Assembly (NCBI RefSeq): GCF_014217805.1
Contig: NZ_CP055156.1
Span: forward strand, 2,610,585 to 2,674,584
Length of the DNA: 64,000 nucleotides
From: Adhaeribacter swui
Lineage (GTDB): Bacteria; Bacteroidota; Bacteroidia; Cytophagales; Hymenobacteraceae
Direction of reading: 5' to 3'
Shown: positions 52,863-60,263 of the stretch, piece after piece
How positions within the stretch are numbered: position 1 is the first letter of the stretch
Layout: every line of letters begins with the position of its first letter
Notes under the pieces: model-generated
Database searches by the model: none
What the model saw: only the letters and a program-made list of their open reading frames with translations
Told to the model about the DNA's origin: nothing
Translations under genes and position numbers: made by a program

Positions 52863-53788
52863 CAGCTTTTCCGGTGGTTATGTAGGGCTTGCATTATTTG
52901 ACTAACCTCCGCTGAGTTTTCTGTTACCTTGGAGTTGGGCAGGGGAGTGACAGCCTTGCTTGGGGGTAGCAAATGAGTAAGTGCCTCCCAAATACTCATG
53001 CTGGCGGGTAATTGGCCAATTTCGGTTAAACCAATTTCGGTGAGGGTAAGGGTTTTTAGCTCTAAAGGCAGTTGCTGTTCTTGTAAAAACGAAGCTACAA
53101 AGTTGCTTTGAGGATTAAAAATCAGCTCTTCGGGGGTACCTAGTTGTTCTATTTGGCCTTGTTGCATCAGGCAAATGCGGTCGCCGAGTTCAAACGCTTC
53201 GGTAATGTCGTGGGTAACCATAATTACGGTTTTGCGCTTCAGTTCGTCGAGTTGTAGAAATTCTTGCCGGATGTGGGTGCGGGTAATGGGGTCGAGGGCG
53301 CCGAAGGGTTCATCCAGTAATAATACCGGTGGGTCGGCCATTAAGGCCCGCGCAATTCCCACGCGTTGCTGCTGGCCTCCACTGAGCTGGTCGGGGTACA
53401 AGTGCAGGTGTTCTTCGGAAAGGTGTAATTTCTCAATTAATTCAACTGCCCGGCTTTTAATTCGGTGGGTATCCCACTTCAGCTGGCGGGGTACAATGGC
53501 CATGTTTTCGGCTACGGTATAATGCGGAAACAAACCAGTATGCTGCAGTACGTAACCCATGCTGCGGCGCAATTGCTCGGCAGGAATAGCACTTATCGGC
53601 TGATTTTTTAAAAAGATAGCCCCGGTGGTAGGTTCAATTAACTTATTTAACATGCGCAGAACCGTGGTTTTACCGCAACCGCTGGTGCCCAACAAAATAA
53701 GCGTTTCGCCCTCGTCCACGGTAAACGAAATATCCTGCACTGCTTTTACCGGCCCGTAAGTTTTAGAAACGTGTTTCAGCTCAATCAT
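52862..53788 (-). CDS. Osmoprotectant/betaine ABC transporter ATP-binding protein
   Basis: This 308-residue ATPase has Walker A LLGTSGCGKTTVLRML near residue 32, Q-loop LQHTGLFPHYTVAENM, signature LSGGQQQRVGIARAL near 133, Walker B VLLLDEPFGALDP near 156 and the H-loop VTHDITEAFEL. It is of the OpuBA/ProV class but has only a short C-terminal extension instead of full tandem CBS domains. It is translationally coupled to the permease fusion gene. The system probably imports glycine betaine or a related compatible solute. Confidence 0.94.
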   Translation of the reverse strand: MIELKHVSKTYGPVKAVQDISFTVDEGETLILLGTSGCGKTTVLRMLNKLIEPTTGAIFLKNQPISAIPAEQLRRSMGYVLQHTGLFPHYTVAENMAIVPRQLKWDTHRIKSRAVELIEKLHLSEEHLHLYPDQLSGGQQQRVGIARALMADPPVLLLDEPFGALDPITRTHIRQEFLQLDELKRKTVIMVTHDITEAFELGDRICLMQQGQIEQLGTPEELIFNPQSNFVASFLQEQQLPLELKTLTLTEIGLTEIGQLPASMSIWEALTHLLPPSKAVTPLPNSKVTENSAEVSQIMQALHNHRKS

Positions 53789-54207
53789 TTTTTAAAAAAG
53801 TAGGCGCGAAGCTTCTTCTTCGGTACACAATACACCAGCCTATTACCACCTGCTTCGGGAAAGCAATTTAGAAAATTAAGCCACGGAATTGCACTTATTG
53901 ATTAAAATTCAGAAGGCGGGTAGGTTATCGGTTTACTTAATGCAGTAATGATTTTAGCTATTATTTACTGCAAACATCTTTTATTTTACTTTAATAAGCT
54001 TTCCTTGATTTACAGTTATTAAAAGTTATCAAGTAATCGGAATTAATAACAGCACTAGAGAATCCTTTATCAAGAACAACTTTATAGGTGCCTTTTATTT
54101 TTGGCTGGCCTGGCTGCTGTAGAGTTAGCGCTGTGAGAGGCGCTCTACAGCAGCGATTGCGGGTGGGGAGCGCCTCCTGGATTAACAGGCTGGGTGTTTG
54201 TCAACTA
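53789..54207. other. Spacer with a hairpin repeat
   Basis: No gene is seen. The strong stem-loop at 54114-54153 is followed by GGAGCGCCTCC. The rest is AT-rich. Confidence 0.4.
54114..54153 (+). repeat. AGAGTTAGCGC hairpin, copy 2
   Basis: CTGCTGTAGAG (54114-54124) pairs perfectly with CTCTACAGCAG (54143-54153), an 11-bp stem. The loop begins TTAGCGC, the string that also follows TTAGAG in the copy at 43349. Confidence 0.65.
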
Positions 54208-54981
54208 TCAAACAATAGGTAACGCGCCCCCGTCTACAGAATAATTAGTACCAGTAATATATTTTGCTTCCGAAGAAACAAGAAATGCTACCAGGTTAGC
54301 AATTTCTTCGGGTTCAGCCATTCTGCCTAATGGCACCCCCACTTTGTTCATTACTGTTTTAAATGCCTCGTCAACCGACGTATTGGAAGACTTTGCTATG
54401 TCCTCGATAAACTCCATCATGAGCGGTGTTTTTACCACTCCCGGTGAAACTACGTTTACCCGTATTTCTTTGGAGCCAACTTCGTTTGCCAATGCTTTGC
54501 TGTAAACATTTAATGCTGCCTTGGCTGAGGAATACGACATTGTCAATTCCCAAATGGGTTGTTTAGCAGCGCCCGTAGAGATGTTGATGATTACCCCGTG
54601 TTTTTGTGTAATCATGGAAGGAAGTAACGCTTTGTTGATGCGAACGACAGATAAAAAATTGATTTGCCAATCGTTATGCCAATGTTCGTCCGAAAGTGAG
54701 CTGAAACCACCTCCAGGGCTTAGATTTGCACCCGCATTATTGACGATAATGTCTATCCTGCCATACTTTTCTAATATTTCTTTCGCAATAATTTCCGCAG
54801 CCTCGGGCTGCACAAGATCTGCTGTAATGAAATGATGTTCACTGGTTTGGTCTTTTGGTTCATGGCGGGCAGTAACAACTACTTGCGCCCCGACATTACT
54901 TAATTTGCTGGCTATAGCTTTGCCAATTCCTTTTGTCCCGCCTGTTACCAGGGCAACCTGTCCTTTTAATGAAATGTTCAT
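54208..54981 (-). CDS. SDR family NAD(P)-dependent oxidoreductase
   Basis: The start at 54981 (MNISLKGQVALVTGG, 257 residues) is the family-typical one; a longer frame adds 21 residues of non-conserved sequence spanning the promoter region. The TGGTKGIGKAIA cofactor motif is near residue 13, NNAGANLSPGGG near 80, the active-site Ser/Tyr/Lys in NISTGAAKQPIWELTMSYSSAK (shown in part) near 135-155, and VDGGALPIV closes it. It reduces or oxidises an unknown alcohol/ketone. A Crp/Fnr-type palindrome lies 56 bases upstream, next to the regulator gene at 55060. Confidence 0.93.
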   Translation of the reverse strand: MNISLKGQVALVTGGTKGIGKAIASKLSNVGAQVVVTARHEPKDQTSEHHFITADLVQPEAAEIIAKEILEKYGRIDIIVNNAGANLSPGGGFSSLSDEHWHNDWQINFLSVVRINKALLPSMITQKHGVIINISTGAAKQPIWELTMSYSSAKAALNVYSKALANEVGSKEIRVNVVSPGVVKTPLMMEFIEDIAKSSNTSVDEAFKTVMNKVGVPLGRMAEPEEIANLVAFLVSSEAKYITGTNYSVDGGALPIV

Positions 54982-55036
54982 AATAATACTTGTGTTAAAA
55001 TGAACGGCAAAGGTGGTCGGTTTAAAAACGATACTG

Positions 55037-55052
55037 GTTGCCATTTGGCAAC
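55037..55052. promoter_or_regulatory. Crp/Fnr-type operator GTTGCC-ATTT-GGCAAC
   Basis: This perfect 16-bp palindrome has the geometry of an FNR box (TTGxx-N4-xxCAA). It lies between a Crp/Fnr regulator gene and the SDR gene it precedes on the minus strand. The box sits where it could control SDR transcription. Confidence 0.6.
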
Positions 55053-55059
55053 AAATGCA

Positions 55060-55629
55060 TTAGCGAATATTTTTTCTTATCCGGCTTAACGAAAATCTGG
55101 TAACGCCTAAGTAAGAAGCAATATGCGCTTGTGGAACACGATTGGCAAGGGTGGGGAATTGTTCTAAAAATGACAAGTAGCGTGTAACCGTATCTTTCGA
55201 AACTAAGGCGGTTCTTCGTTCTAAGTGTATCTGAAATGCTTTTTGAACGGCTTTGTTTACTATTTTATCCCAATCGATAATGGTTTGGTAAAGTTCTTCC
55301 CAATCCTGCTTCGAAAACACAATAAACTTACAGTCGGTAACGGCCTGCAAATAGTCCGAAGATACAAGGCAGGCTACAAAATTCTCGTAATCGACAACTA
55401 ACCGGTTTTCGTCAATAAAATAGGTAGTAATTTCTTCGCCCTTGTTATCGTAAGAGAACATGCGAAGAACACCTTGCACCACAAAACCAACTTGTTTTGG
55501 GATTTTGCCCGCTTCCGAAAAGTACTCGTTTTTTTTAAGTTCCAGTGCTGTTGCTTTGCTTGTGATAAGCTCGATTTGCTGTTTGTTTAAGGTGCCAAAC
55601 TGTAAAATATAGGCAATCAATTCTTCCAT
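55060..55629 (-). CDS. Crp/Fnr family transcriptional regulator
   Basis: This 189-residue protein has a cyclic-nucleotide-binding-like domain (KNEYFSEAGKIPKQVGFVVQGVLRM near residues 33-58; DENRLVVDYENF) and a C-terminal helix-turn-helix (AHIASYLGVTRFSLSRIRKNIR). It lacks the Fe-S cysteine pattern of FNR. The SDR gene follows on the same strand after a gap that contains a perfect 16-bp palindrome, so autogenous or pathway-specific control of the SDR enzyme is likely. Confidence 0.92.
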   Translation of the reverse strand: MEELIAYILQFGTLNKQQIELITSKATALELKKNEYFSEAGKIPKQVGFVVQGVLRMFSYDNKGEEITTYFIDENRLVVDYENFVACLVSSDYLQAVTDCKFIVFSKQDWEELYQTIIDWDKIVNKAVQKAFQIHLERRTALVSKDTVTRYLSFLEQFPTLANRVPQAHIASYLGVTRFSLSRIRKNIR

Positions 55630-55727
55630 TGCGCTAAAGTTAGCACTAGTTGTTTGTATGGTATGTGTCGTTTAATGAAAAGTGTCTTTTTGGCAAGCAG
55701 TAACAGTCGGCGTGAAGTTGTGCCGGC

Positions 55728-55792
55728 GTCTAACATTGCATGTAACGTTTCTGCTAAGGCACGTTTTAATGTGCTTTAGCTTGTGTTGTGAG
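55728..55792 (-). other. attC-like site of cassette 3
   Basis: Read on the minus strand it opens with CTCACAAC, pairs CTAAAGCAC with GTGCCTTAG (one wobble) and closes with GTTAGAC, a perfect GTTRRRY. Its first arm is the exact complement of GTTGTGAG, the 8 bases just upstream of the gene it follows (plus-strand 56265-56272). The spacing to the stop codon is 8 bases. Confidence 0.6.
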
Positions 55793-55800
55793 ATGTAATG

Positions 55801-56253
55801 TTACTCAAGTACTAAGGTTTTTTTGTACTGGTTTACAGTTACCGTTCTTGCTGGCTGACCTGTTTTAGAGGTAACATAACAATTTTCAAGCATAAGATTC
55901 CATCCCTTTCTTAAGTCTATTTTCTTTGAGGTCAGCATACCATTTATCCTTATGTCTAAATCAACTATTTGTATGGGGGCAATTTTATTCAGATTGGTTC
56001 TCTTATTTTTATATAAAATCCAAAGACCTTTATCATCTTGATAAATGGTTAATTGCGTAATACCAGTAGAAAAATCTGACTGAACAATTGCATTACTTAC
56101 AACTTCCTGCCCATTTATTCTTACATCTACAGTGTCAGACTCAAAGCAGCTTCCAATTGTTAGTGAGAAGTCATACTTTTTAATCTTTTTTTGGCTAATA
56201 CAGGCTACAGCTAAGAGTTGAATATATAATAGTGTAAGAAGGCATTTCTTCAT
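55801..56253 (-). CDS. Hypothetical lipoprotein in cassette 3
   Basis: This 150-residue protein starts MKKCLLTLLYIQLLAVAC, with the lipobox Cys at residue 18. The rest is Ile/Val/Lys-rich and mostly beta, including DVRINGQEVVSNAIVQSDF, a pair KSKIDLRKGW-like near 120 and a final KKTLVLE. No family is recognised. Boundaries match an integron-type cassette, with the left edge at 56272 and the attC-like site at 55728-55792. Its base composition is more AT-rich than the flanking SDR and regulator genes, consistent with foreign origin. Confidence 0.65.
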   Translation of the reverse strand: MKKCLLTLLYIQLLAVACISQKKIKKYDFSLTIGSCFESDTVDVRINGQEVVSNAIVQSDFSTGITQLTIYQDDKGLWILYKNKRTNLNKIAPIQIVDLDIRINGMLTSKKIDLRKGWNLMLENCYVTSKTGQPARTVTVNQYKKTLVLE

Positions 56254-56264
56254 AGTTTTTATAA

Positions 56265-56272
56265 CTCACAAC
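56265..56272 (-). other. Left boundary of cassette 3
   Basis: GTTGTGAG on the minus strand, 12 bases before the gene start, is the exact complement of the first arm of the attC-like site at 55785-55792. Confidence 0.5.
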
Positions 56273-56402
56273 TATTAGATAAACAACATAACCTACGCTT
56301 ATCTGCACTATGTACGGAGGCGAAAGGGCTTATTTCAAATTTAAATTTTGTGCCTGTTTGCCCTTTTATGATGTTATATCGGTTGGCTAATATATAAGAA
56401 AA

Positions 56403-56573
56403 TTACAGATTATCCAAGGGGCTAACTATTTTATCCAGGGCATGAGTAGTAACGTGGGGTATATCTCTGTAGTTTCGCTGTTACGATGCCCCAGTAAAGC
56501 CTGGAAGTAACGCAGATCCGTACCTTGTTCTAATAAGTGGGTAGCAAAGCTATGGCGTATAACAGATTGTTGT
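56403..56573 (-). pseudogene. Tyrosine recombinase (integrase) C-terminal remnant, frameshifted
   Basis: The minus strand encodes [20 protein letters not shown], then [16 protein letters not shown], the box II of a tyrosine recombinase (Arg, His, Arg and the nucleophile Tyr all present). One base is then missing, and the sequence continues in the next frame as [17 protein letters not shown] and a stop, the normal C-terminal end of these proteins. An upstream in-frame stop and the lack of any further homology show that the N-terminal three quarters are gone. The THV...SPLD ending is also that seen in integron integrases, and cassette 3 starts 130 bases downstream on the same strand. Confidence 0.85.
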
Positions 56574-56646
56574 GTTTAGAGCTAAAGTTCTTTTTTTAAA
56601 AATAAATCAAAATAAAATTTGGATGTAAAAAAAAGCTTTTCTTTAT

Positions 56647-56669
56647 TTGTCTATCAATTCTATAGACAA
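56647..56669. promoter_or_regulatory. Perfect palindrome at the leader ORF start
   Basis: TTGTCTAT (56647-56654) and ATAGACAA (56662-56669) are exact complements separated by seven bases, and the last A is the first base of the leader ORF's ATG. As DNA it may be a repressor operator; as RNA it would place the start codon in a stem. Confidence 0.55.
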
Positions 56670-56803
56670 TGTATAAAACTTTAAAAATTAAAGCCGCTTC
56701 TCCGCTACTTGCATTGCGTTTGGCCTTTGCCAAAAACAAAGCAGGTTTTAACTACGCGGTAGGTGGTTGCGCCCCCATGCGTTCCTGTTGTTGTTGCGGC
56801 TAA
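56669..56803 (+). CDS. Putative leader peptide ending in four Cys codons
   Basis: This 44-codon ORF reads MYKTLKIKAASPLLALRLAF, a basic, amphipathic start, and finishes with GGCAPMRSCCCCG and a stop. Four consecutive Cys codons (TGT TGT TGT TGC) immediately before Gly and TAA are the pattern of attenuation leader peptides, where ribosome stalling at rare charged tRNA senses the amino acid. It lies upstream of the SusC-SusD-DoxX operon. Alternatively it is a small metal- or redox-active Cys peptide. Conservation cannot be judged here. Confidence 0.6.
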   Translation: MYKTLKIKAASPLLALRLAFAKNKAGFNYAVGGCAPMRSCCCCG

Positions 56804-56850
56804 GCGGTTTATTCTAAAATTTTTAAATTTCTTTTTTAAAACTTGTCCTA

Positions 56851-57012
56851 ATGGAGTTTATCAGCCTTACCTTATTTGTATTGTTCCTGGTGCTATTACA
56901 CAAAAAAGCCAGCATGTTTGGCTTAGCTGCCCGATTAGAACCAGTACCATTAAAGCCATCTTTTTCTAACCAGAAGGTAGATTTTAAGAAAAAGCCGATG
57001 CTGGATTTTTAA
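56851..57012 (+). CDS. Small single-pass membrane protein ORF
   Basis: This 53-residue frame reads MEFISLTLFVLFLVLLHKK, one strong membrane helix with positive charges after it, then a polar, Lys-rich tail ending KKKPMLDF. It lies between the Cys leader ORF and the hairpin upstream of susC. The helix plus positive-inside tail is gene-like, but it is short and no family is recognised, so it may be part of a leader region. Confidence 0.4.
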   Translation: MEFISLTLFVLFLVLLHKKASMFGLAARLEPVPLKPSFSNQKVDFKKKPMLDF

Positions 57013-57055
57013 AATATAATGGGAAGTACCCACTCAGAATAGCTAAAAATAAAAA

Positions 57056-57107
57056 AGGACTCTCCCGATGGCAACGCCTCTGGTCCAGGCATTATCGGGA
57101 AAGTCCA
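57056..57107 (+). promoter_or_regulatory. Long hairpin 34 bases ahead of susC
   Basis: GGACT and TCCCGAT (57057-57069) pair with ATCGGGA and AGTCC (57094-57106), twelve pairs with one mismatch. An inner GCCT/AGGC stem sits in the 24-base loop. No T-run follows. Position and stability suggest an RNA leader element (attenuator or riboswitch-like) in front of the SusC start at 57141. I could not match it to a known family. Confidence 0.6.
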
Positions 57108-57140
57108 GGAATTAATTGTTAAATCAAATATACGAAACTT

Positions 57141-60100
57141 ATGAAAAAGCTGCTCTCCCGAAGCAGTAAAGTATTCTTTTTGCTTATACTTTATGGAACA
57201 CCTTTACTAGCCCATTCTTTTTCTGCTTCTTTAACTTCTAATACTACCACCCGGAACCGGATTAATCCGGATGTGCCGGTAACCGGCAAAGTAACCGGCC
57301 CCAGCGGCGAACCGTTGCCCGGCGTAACCATCGTGTTAAAAAACACCACCATCGGTACTACTACCAGCACCGACGGTACTTTTCAGTTAACCGTACCCAA
57401 TGGTACTGGTACTCTCGTAGCTTCCTTTATTGGGTTTGCTACCAAAGAAATTCCGGTAAATGGGCAAAATCCGGTGCAGGTTACCCTGGCCGAAGATACC
57501 AAAGCTTTAAAAGAAGTGGTGGTGGTAGGATATGGCAGCCAGGAACGCAAGAATTTGGTGGGGTCAGTAAGTAAAGTAAACCCCTCCGAAACCAAAGACA
57601 TTCCGGGCGGTAATTTCGCGGCGCAGTTACAAGGCAAAGCCTCGGGCGTACAAATTTCGTCGAGCACCGGGGTGCCCGGCGAAGGTATTTTTATCCGGGT
57701 GCGGGGCGCTACTTCTATCAACGCCAGCAACGACCCACTGTACGTGGTAGACGGCGTATTTGTGAATAATAACAGCTTACAAACCGTAAATACCGGCGGT
57801 AAAGCTACCTCGCCCATTGCTGATATTAACCCGGCTGATATTGAGAGTATTGAAGTTTTAAAAGATGCCAACGCTACGGCCATTTATGGTTCCAGGGGAG
57901 CCAACGGGGTAGTAATTGTTACCACTAAACGCGGGAGCTACAACACTAAACCGAAAGTTACCTTCAATACCTCCCAAGGTTGGGCCAAAGCAGCCAAACT
58001 TTGGGATTTAACCACCGGTCCGGAGCACGCGGCTTTAATTAATGAATACTGGATTAACTCGGGTATTGATAATCCGGCTTTAAATCAAACCTTTGAAAAC
58101 CGTCCTTTCCGGCCTGTTTCGGAAGGCGGACGCGGTCTACCCGAGGAGCAACAAACCTACGACCGGTTGGGCGATGTGTTCCGGACAGCCCGCCTGACGA
58201 ATTACGATTTATCTTTGCAGGGCGGTAACGCGAATACCCGCTACTACATTGGAGGGGGCTATACCAAACAAGAAGCTATCATTAAACCGGTCTACCTGCA
58301 ACGGGCTAATTTTAAAGTAAACCTCGACCAGCAAGTAAGCGACAAAGTGCAGGTAGGCGTCAGCAATACCGTATCGCGCACGTACCGCAACCAGGCCCGC
58401 GCCGGCGATGGCCCGCAGGGGGGCTTGTTGCAATCGGCGCTGCATACCCCCACTTACCTGCCTAAAACCAACCCGGATGGTAGCCCGGCCCGTTGGGCCG
58501 GTTTCGATAACCTGGATGTATTGCTAAATAACTACGAAGTTAACTCCACCAGCTTGCGCTACATCGGTAATTTGTTCGTGGATGCCGAGATTATACCGGG
58601 CTTAAAATTCCGGAGCAGCTGGGGCGTCGATTATAATAATTACGACGAATCGGAATACTGGAACGATAAAACGCAGCTCGGCGCGGCTCCTACCAATGGT
58701 TTAGCTACTTCGGGCTTAACCCAAAAAACTTCCTGGTTAAACGAGCAAACCTTGACGTACCGCAAGAATTTCGGCGGCAAACATACCATTGGGGCTTTAG
58801 TGGGGAATACTTTGCAAAGCGACGTACTAAACAACACTTCGGCCCAGGGCAGCAACTTCGCTAGTAATTCCTTTACCCTAATCTCCGATGCCGCTACCCG
58901 TACCTCTACCCAAACCTGGACGAAAAATTCTTTGGCTTCTTTCTTCTCCCGGTTAGATTATAATTTCGATGATAAATATTTGCTGGAGTTTACCATTCGG
59001 GCCGATGGTTCTTCCCGCTTCGGGGGCAATAACAAATGGGGCTATTTCCCGTCGATTGGTGGTGCGTGGCGCTTAAAAGAAGAAGAATTTTTAAAAAATG
59101 TAACGGCCCTAAGCGATTTAAAATTACGGGGTAGTTTTGGGGTAACCGGTAACCAAAACGGCATCAACGATTTTGCGCCTTTAGGTCTCTGGGCCGGTGG
59201 CGTAAGTTACGTGGATAATGCTACTAGTGGCGATAAACCGGGTATTGCGCCGCAACAAGTGGCTAATCCTAACTTAAAATGGGAGCGTACCCGCCAGGTA
59301 AACGCCGGGGTAGATGTTGGTTTATTTGATGGCCGCATTGGTCTGGAGTTTAATTATTACTCTAAATACACCACCGATGCTTTGCTGCAATTACCCGTAC
59401 CGGCCCGCACCGGTTTTGCGACCTATATTACTAATGCCGGTGAAATCAGCAACAAAGGATTTGAGTTGGGTATCAACACGGTTAACGTTCAAGCCGGCGA
59501 TTTTACCTGGAATACGAATTTCAACATCTCCCGAAACATCAATAAAATTGAAAAACTGCCTATTCCCACCGTTTACGGCAGCCGCGATTTACTGCGGGCG
59601 CAGGAAGGTTACCCGATGTATTCGTTCTGGGCTTACAAGCAAAGTTACGTAGACCCGCAAACCGGTAATGCCGTTTTTGAAGACGTAAATAAAGACGGAC
59701 AAATTACCGCCGCTGACCGGCAAATTTTAGGCACCGCTTCGCCGAAATTCTTCGGGGGCTTAACTAACAATTTCACTTACAAAGGTTTTGATGCCGGCGT
59801 ACTCATATCCTTCCAATACGGCAATAAAGTCTGGAACCACAACCGGTTCTTCGGCGAAGGCGGTGGTACCCGCGATGCCAACCGGGTAATTTTCGCGAGC
59901 CAGTTAGATCGCTGGCAAAAGCCCGGCGACGAGACGGATGTTCCGCGCTTAACCGGCATCGGAAACAACTACCGCTTAGAGCAAAACAGCCGCTTTTTAG
60001 AAGATGGCTCGTTCCTGCGCCTGCGTTCGCTTACCGTAGGGTATTCACTTCCTAAAAATCTTTTATCCCGGGTTAAGGTCGAAAATCTGCGCCTGTACGT

Positions 60101-60251
60101 GGTGGGAACCAATTTATTCCTGCTCACCAAATACACTGGTCCGGACCCTGAGTCGAACGTATCCAACACCGACCAGAATACGCAAGGACTTGACCTCGGA
60201 ACGCCGCCGCAGCCGCGCACCATTCAATTCGGAATTAACATTACCATTTAA
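57141..60251 (+). CDS. SusC/RagA family TonB-linked outer-membrane protein
   Basis: This 1036-residue protein is the TonB-dependent channel of a SusCD nutrient importer. The signal peptide ends around residue 28. The CarboxypepD_reg-like domain spans about 48-128 (VTGKVTGPSGEPLPGVTIVL). The plug includes KEVVVVGYGSQERKNLVGSV near residue 130 and GSRGANGVVIVTTKRGS near 250, and a 22-strand barrel reaches the final QFGINITI. It pairs with the SusD lipoprotein encoded 13 bases on. The length and VVVGYG motif are standard. The ligand is not evident; the downstream DoxX genes and Cys-codon leader suggest a sulfur compound. Confidence 0.95.
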   Translation: MKKLLSRSSKVFFLLILYGTPLLAHSFSASLTSNTTTRNRINPDVPVTGKVTGPSGEPLPGVTIVLKNTTIGTTTSTDGTFQLTVPNGTGTLVASFIGFATKEIPVNGQNPVQVTLAEDTKALKEVVVVGYGSQERKNLVGSVSKVNPSETKDIPGGNFAAQLQGKASGVQISSSTGVPGEGIFIRVRGATSINASNDPLYVVDGVFVNNNSLQTVNTGGKATSPIADINPADIESIEVLKDANATAIYGSRGANGVVIVTTKRGSYNTKPKVTFNTSQGWAKAAKLWDLTTGPEHAALINEYWINSGIDNPALNQTFENRPFRPVSEGGRGLPEEQQTYDRLGDVFRTARLTNYDLSLQGGNANTRYYIGGGYTKQEAIIKPVYLQRANFKVNLDQQVSDKVQVGVSNTVSRTYRNQARAGDGPQGGLLQSALHTPTYLPKTNPDGSPARWAGFDNLDVLLNNYEVNSTSLRYIGNLFVDAEIIPGLKFRSSWGVDYNNYDESEYWNDKTQLGAAPTNGLATSGLTQKTSWLNEQTLTYRKNFGGKHTIGALVGNTLQSDVLNNTSAQGSNFASNSFTLISDAATRTSTQTWTKNSLASFFSRLDYNFDDKYLLEFTIRADGSSRFGGNNKWGYFPSIGGAWRLKEEEFLKNVTALSDLKLRGSFGVTGNQNGINDFAPLGLWAGGVSYVDNATSGDKPGIAPQQVANPNLKWERTRQVNAGVDVGLFDGRIGLEFNYYSKYTTDALLQLPVPARTGFATYITNAGEISNKGFELGINTVNVQAGDFTWNTNFNISRNINKIEKLPIPTVYGSRDLLRAQEGYPMYSFWAYKQSYVDPQTGNAVFEDVNKDGQITAADRQILGTASPKFFGGLTNNFTYKGFDAGVLISFQYGNKVWNHNRFFGEGGGTRDANRVIFASQLDRWQKPGDETDVPRLTGIGNNYRLEQNSRFLEDGSFLRLRSLTVGYSLPKNLLSRVKVENLRLYVVGTNLFLLTKYTGPDPESNVSNTDQNTQGLDLGTPPQPRTIQFGINITI

Positions 60252-60263
60252 GTTTCTACAGCA

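Noticed and set aside
57383-57883. Long antisense frame in susC and similar antisense frames in porX, recG and fadE
   Set aside because: These are typical shadow frames of strongly coding genes; no start signals or family features.
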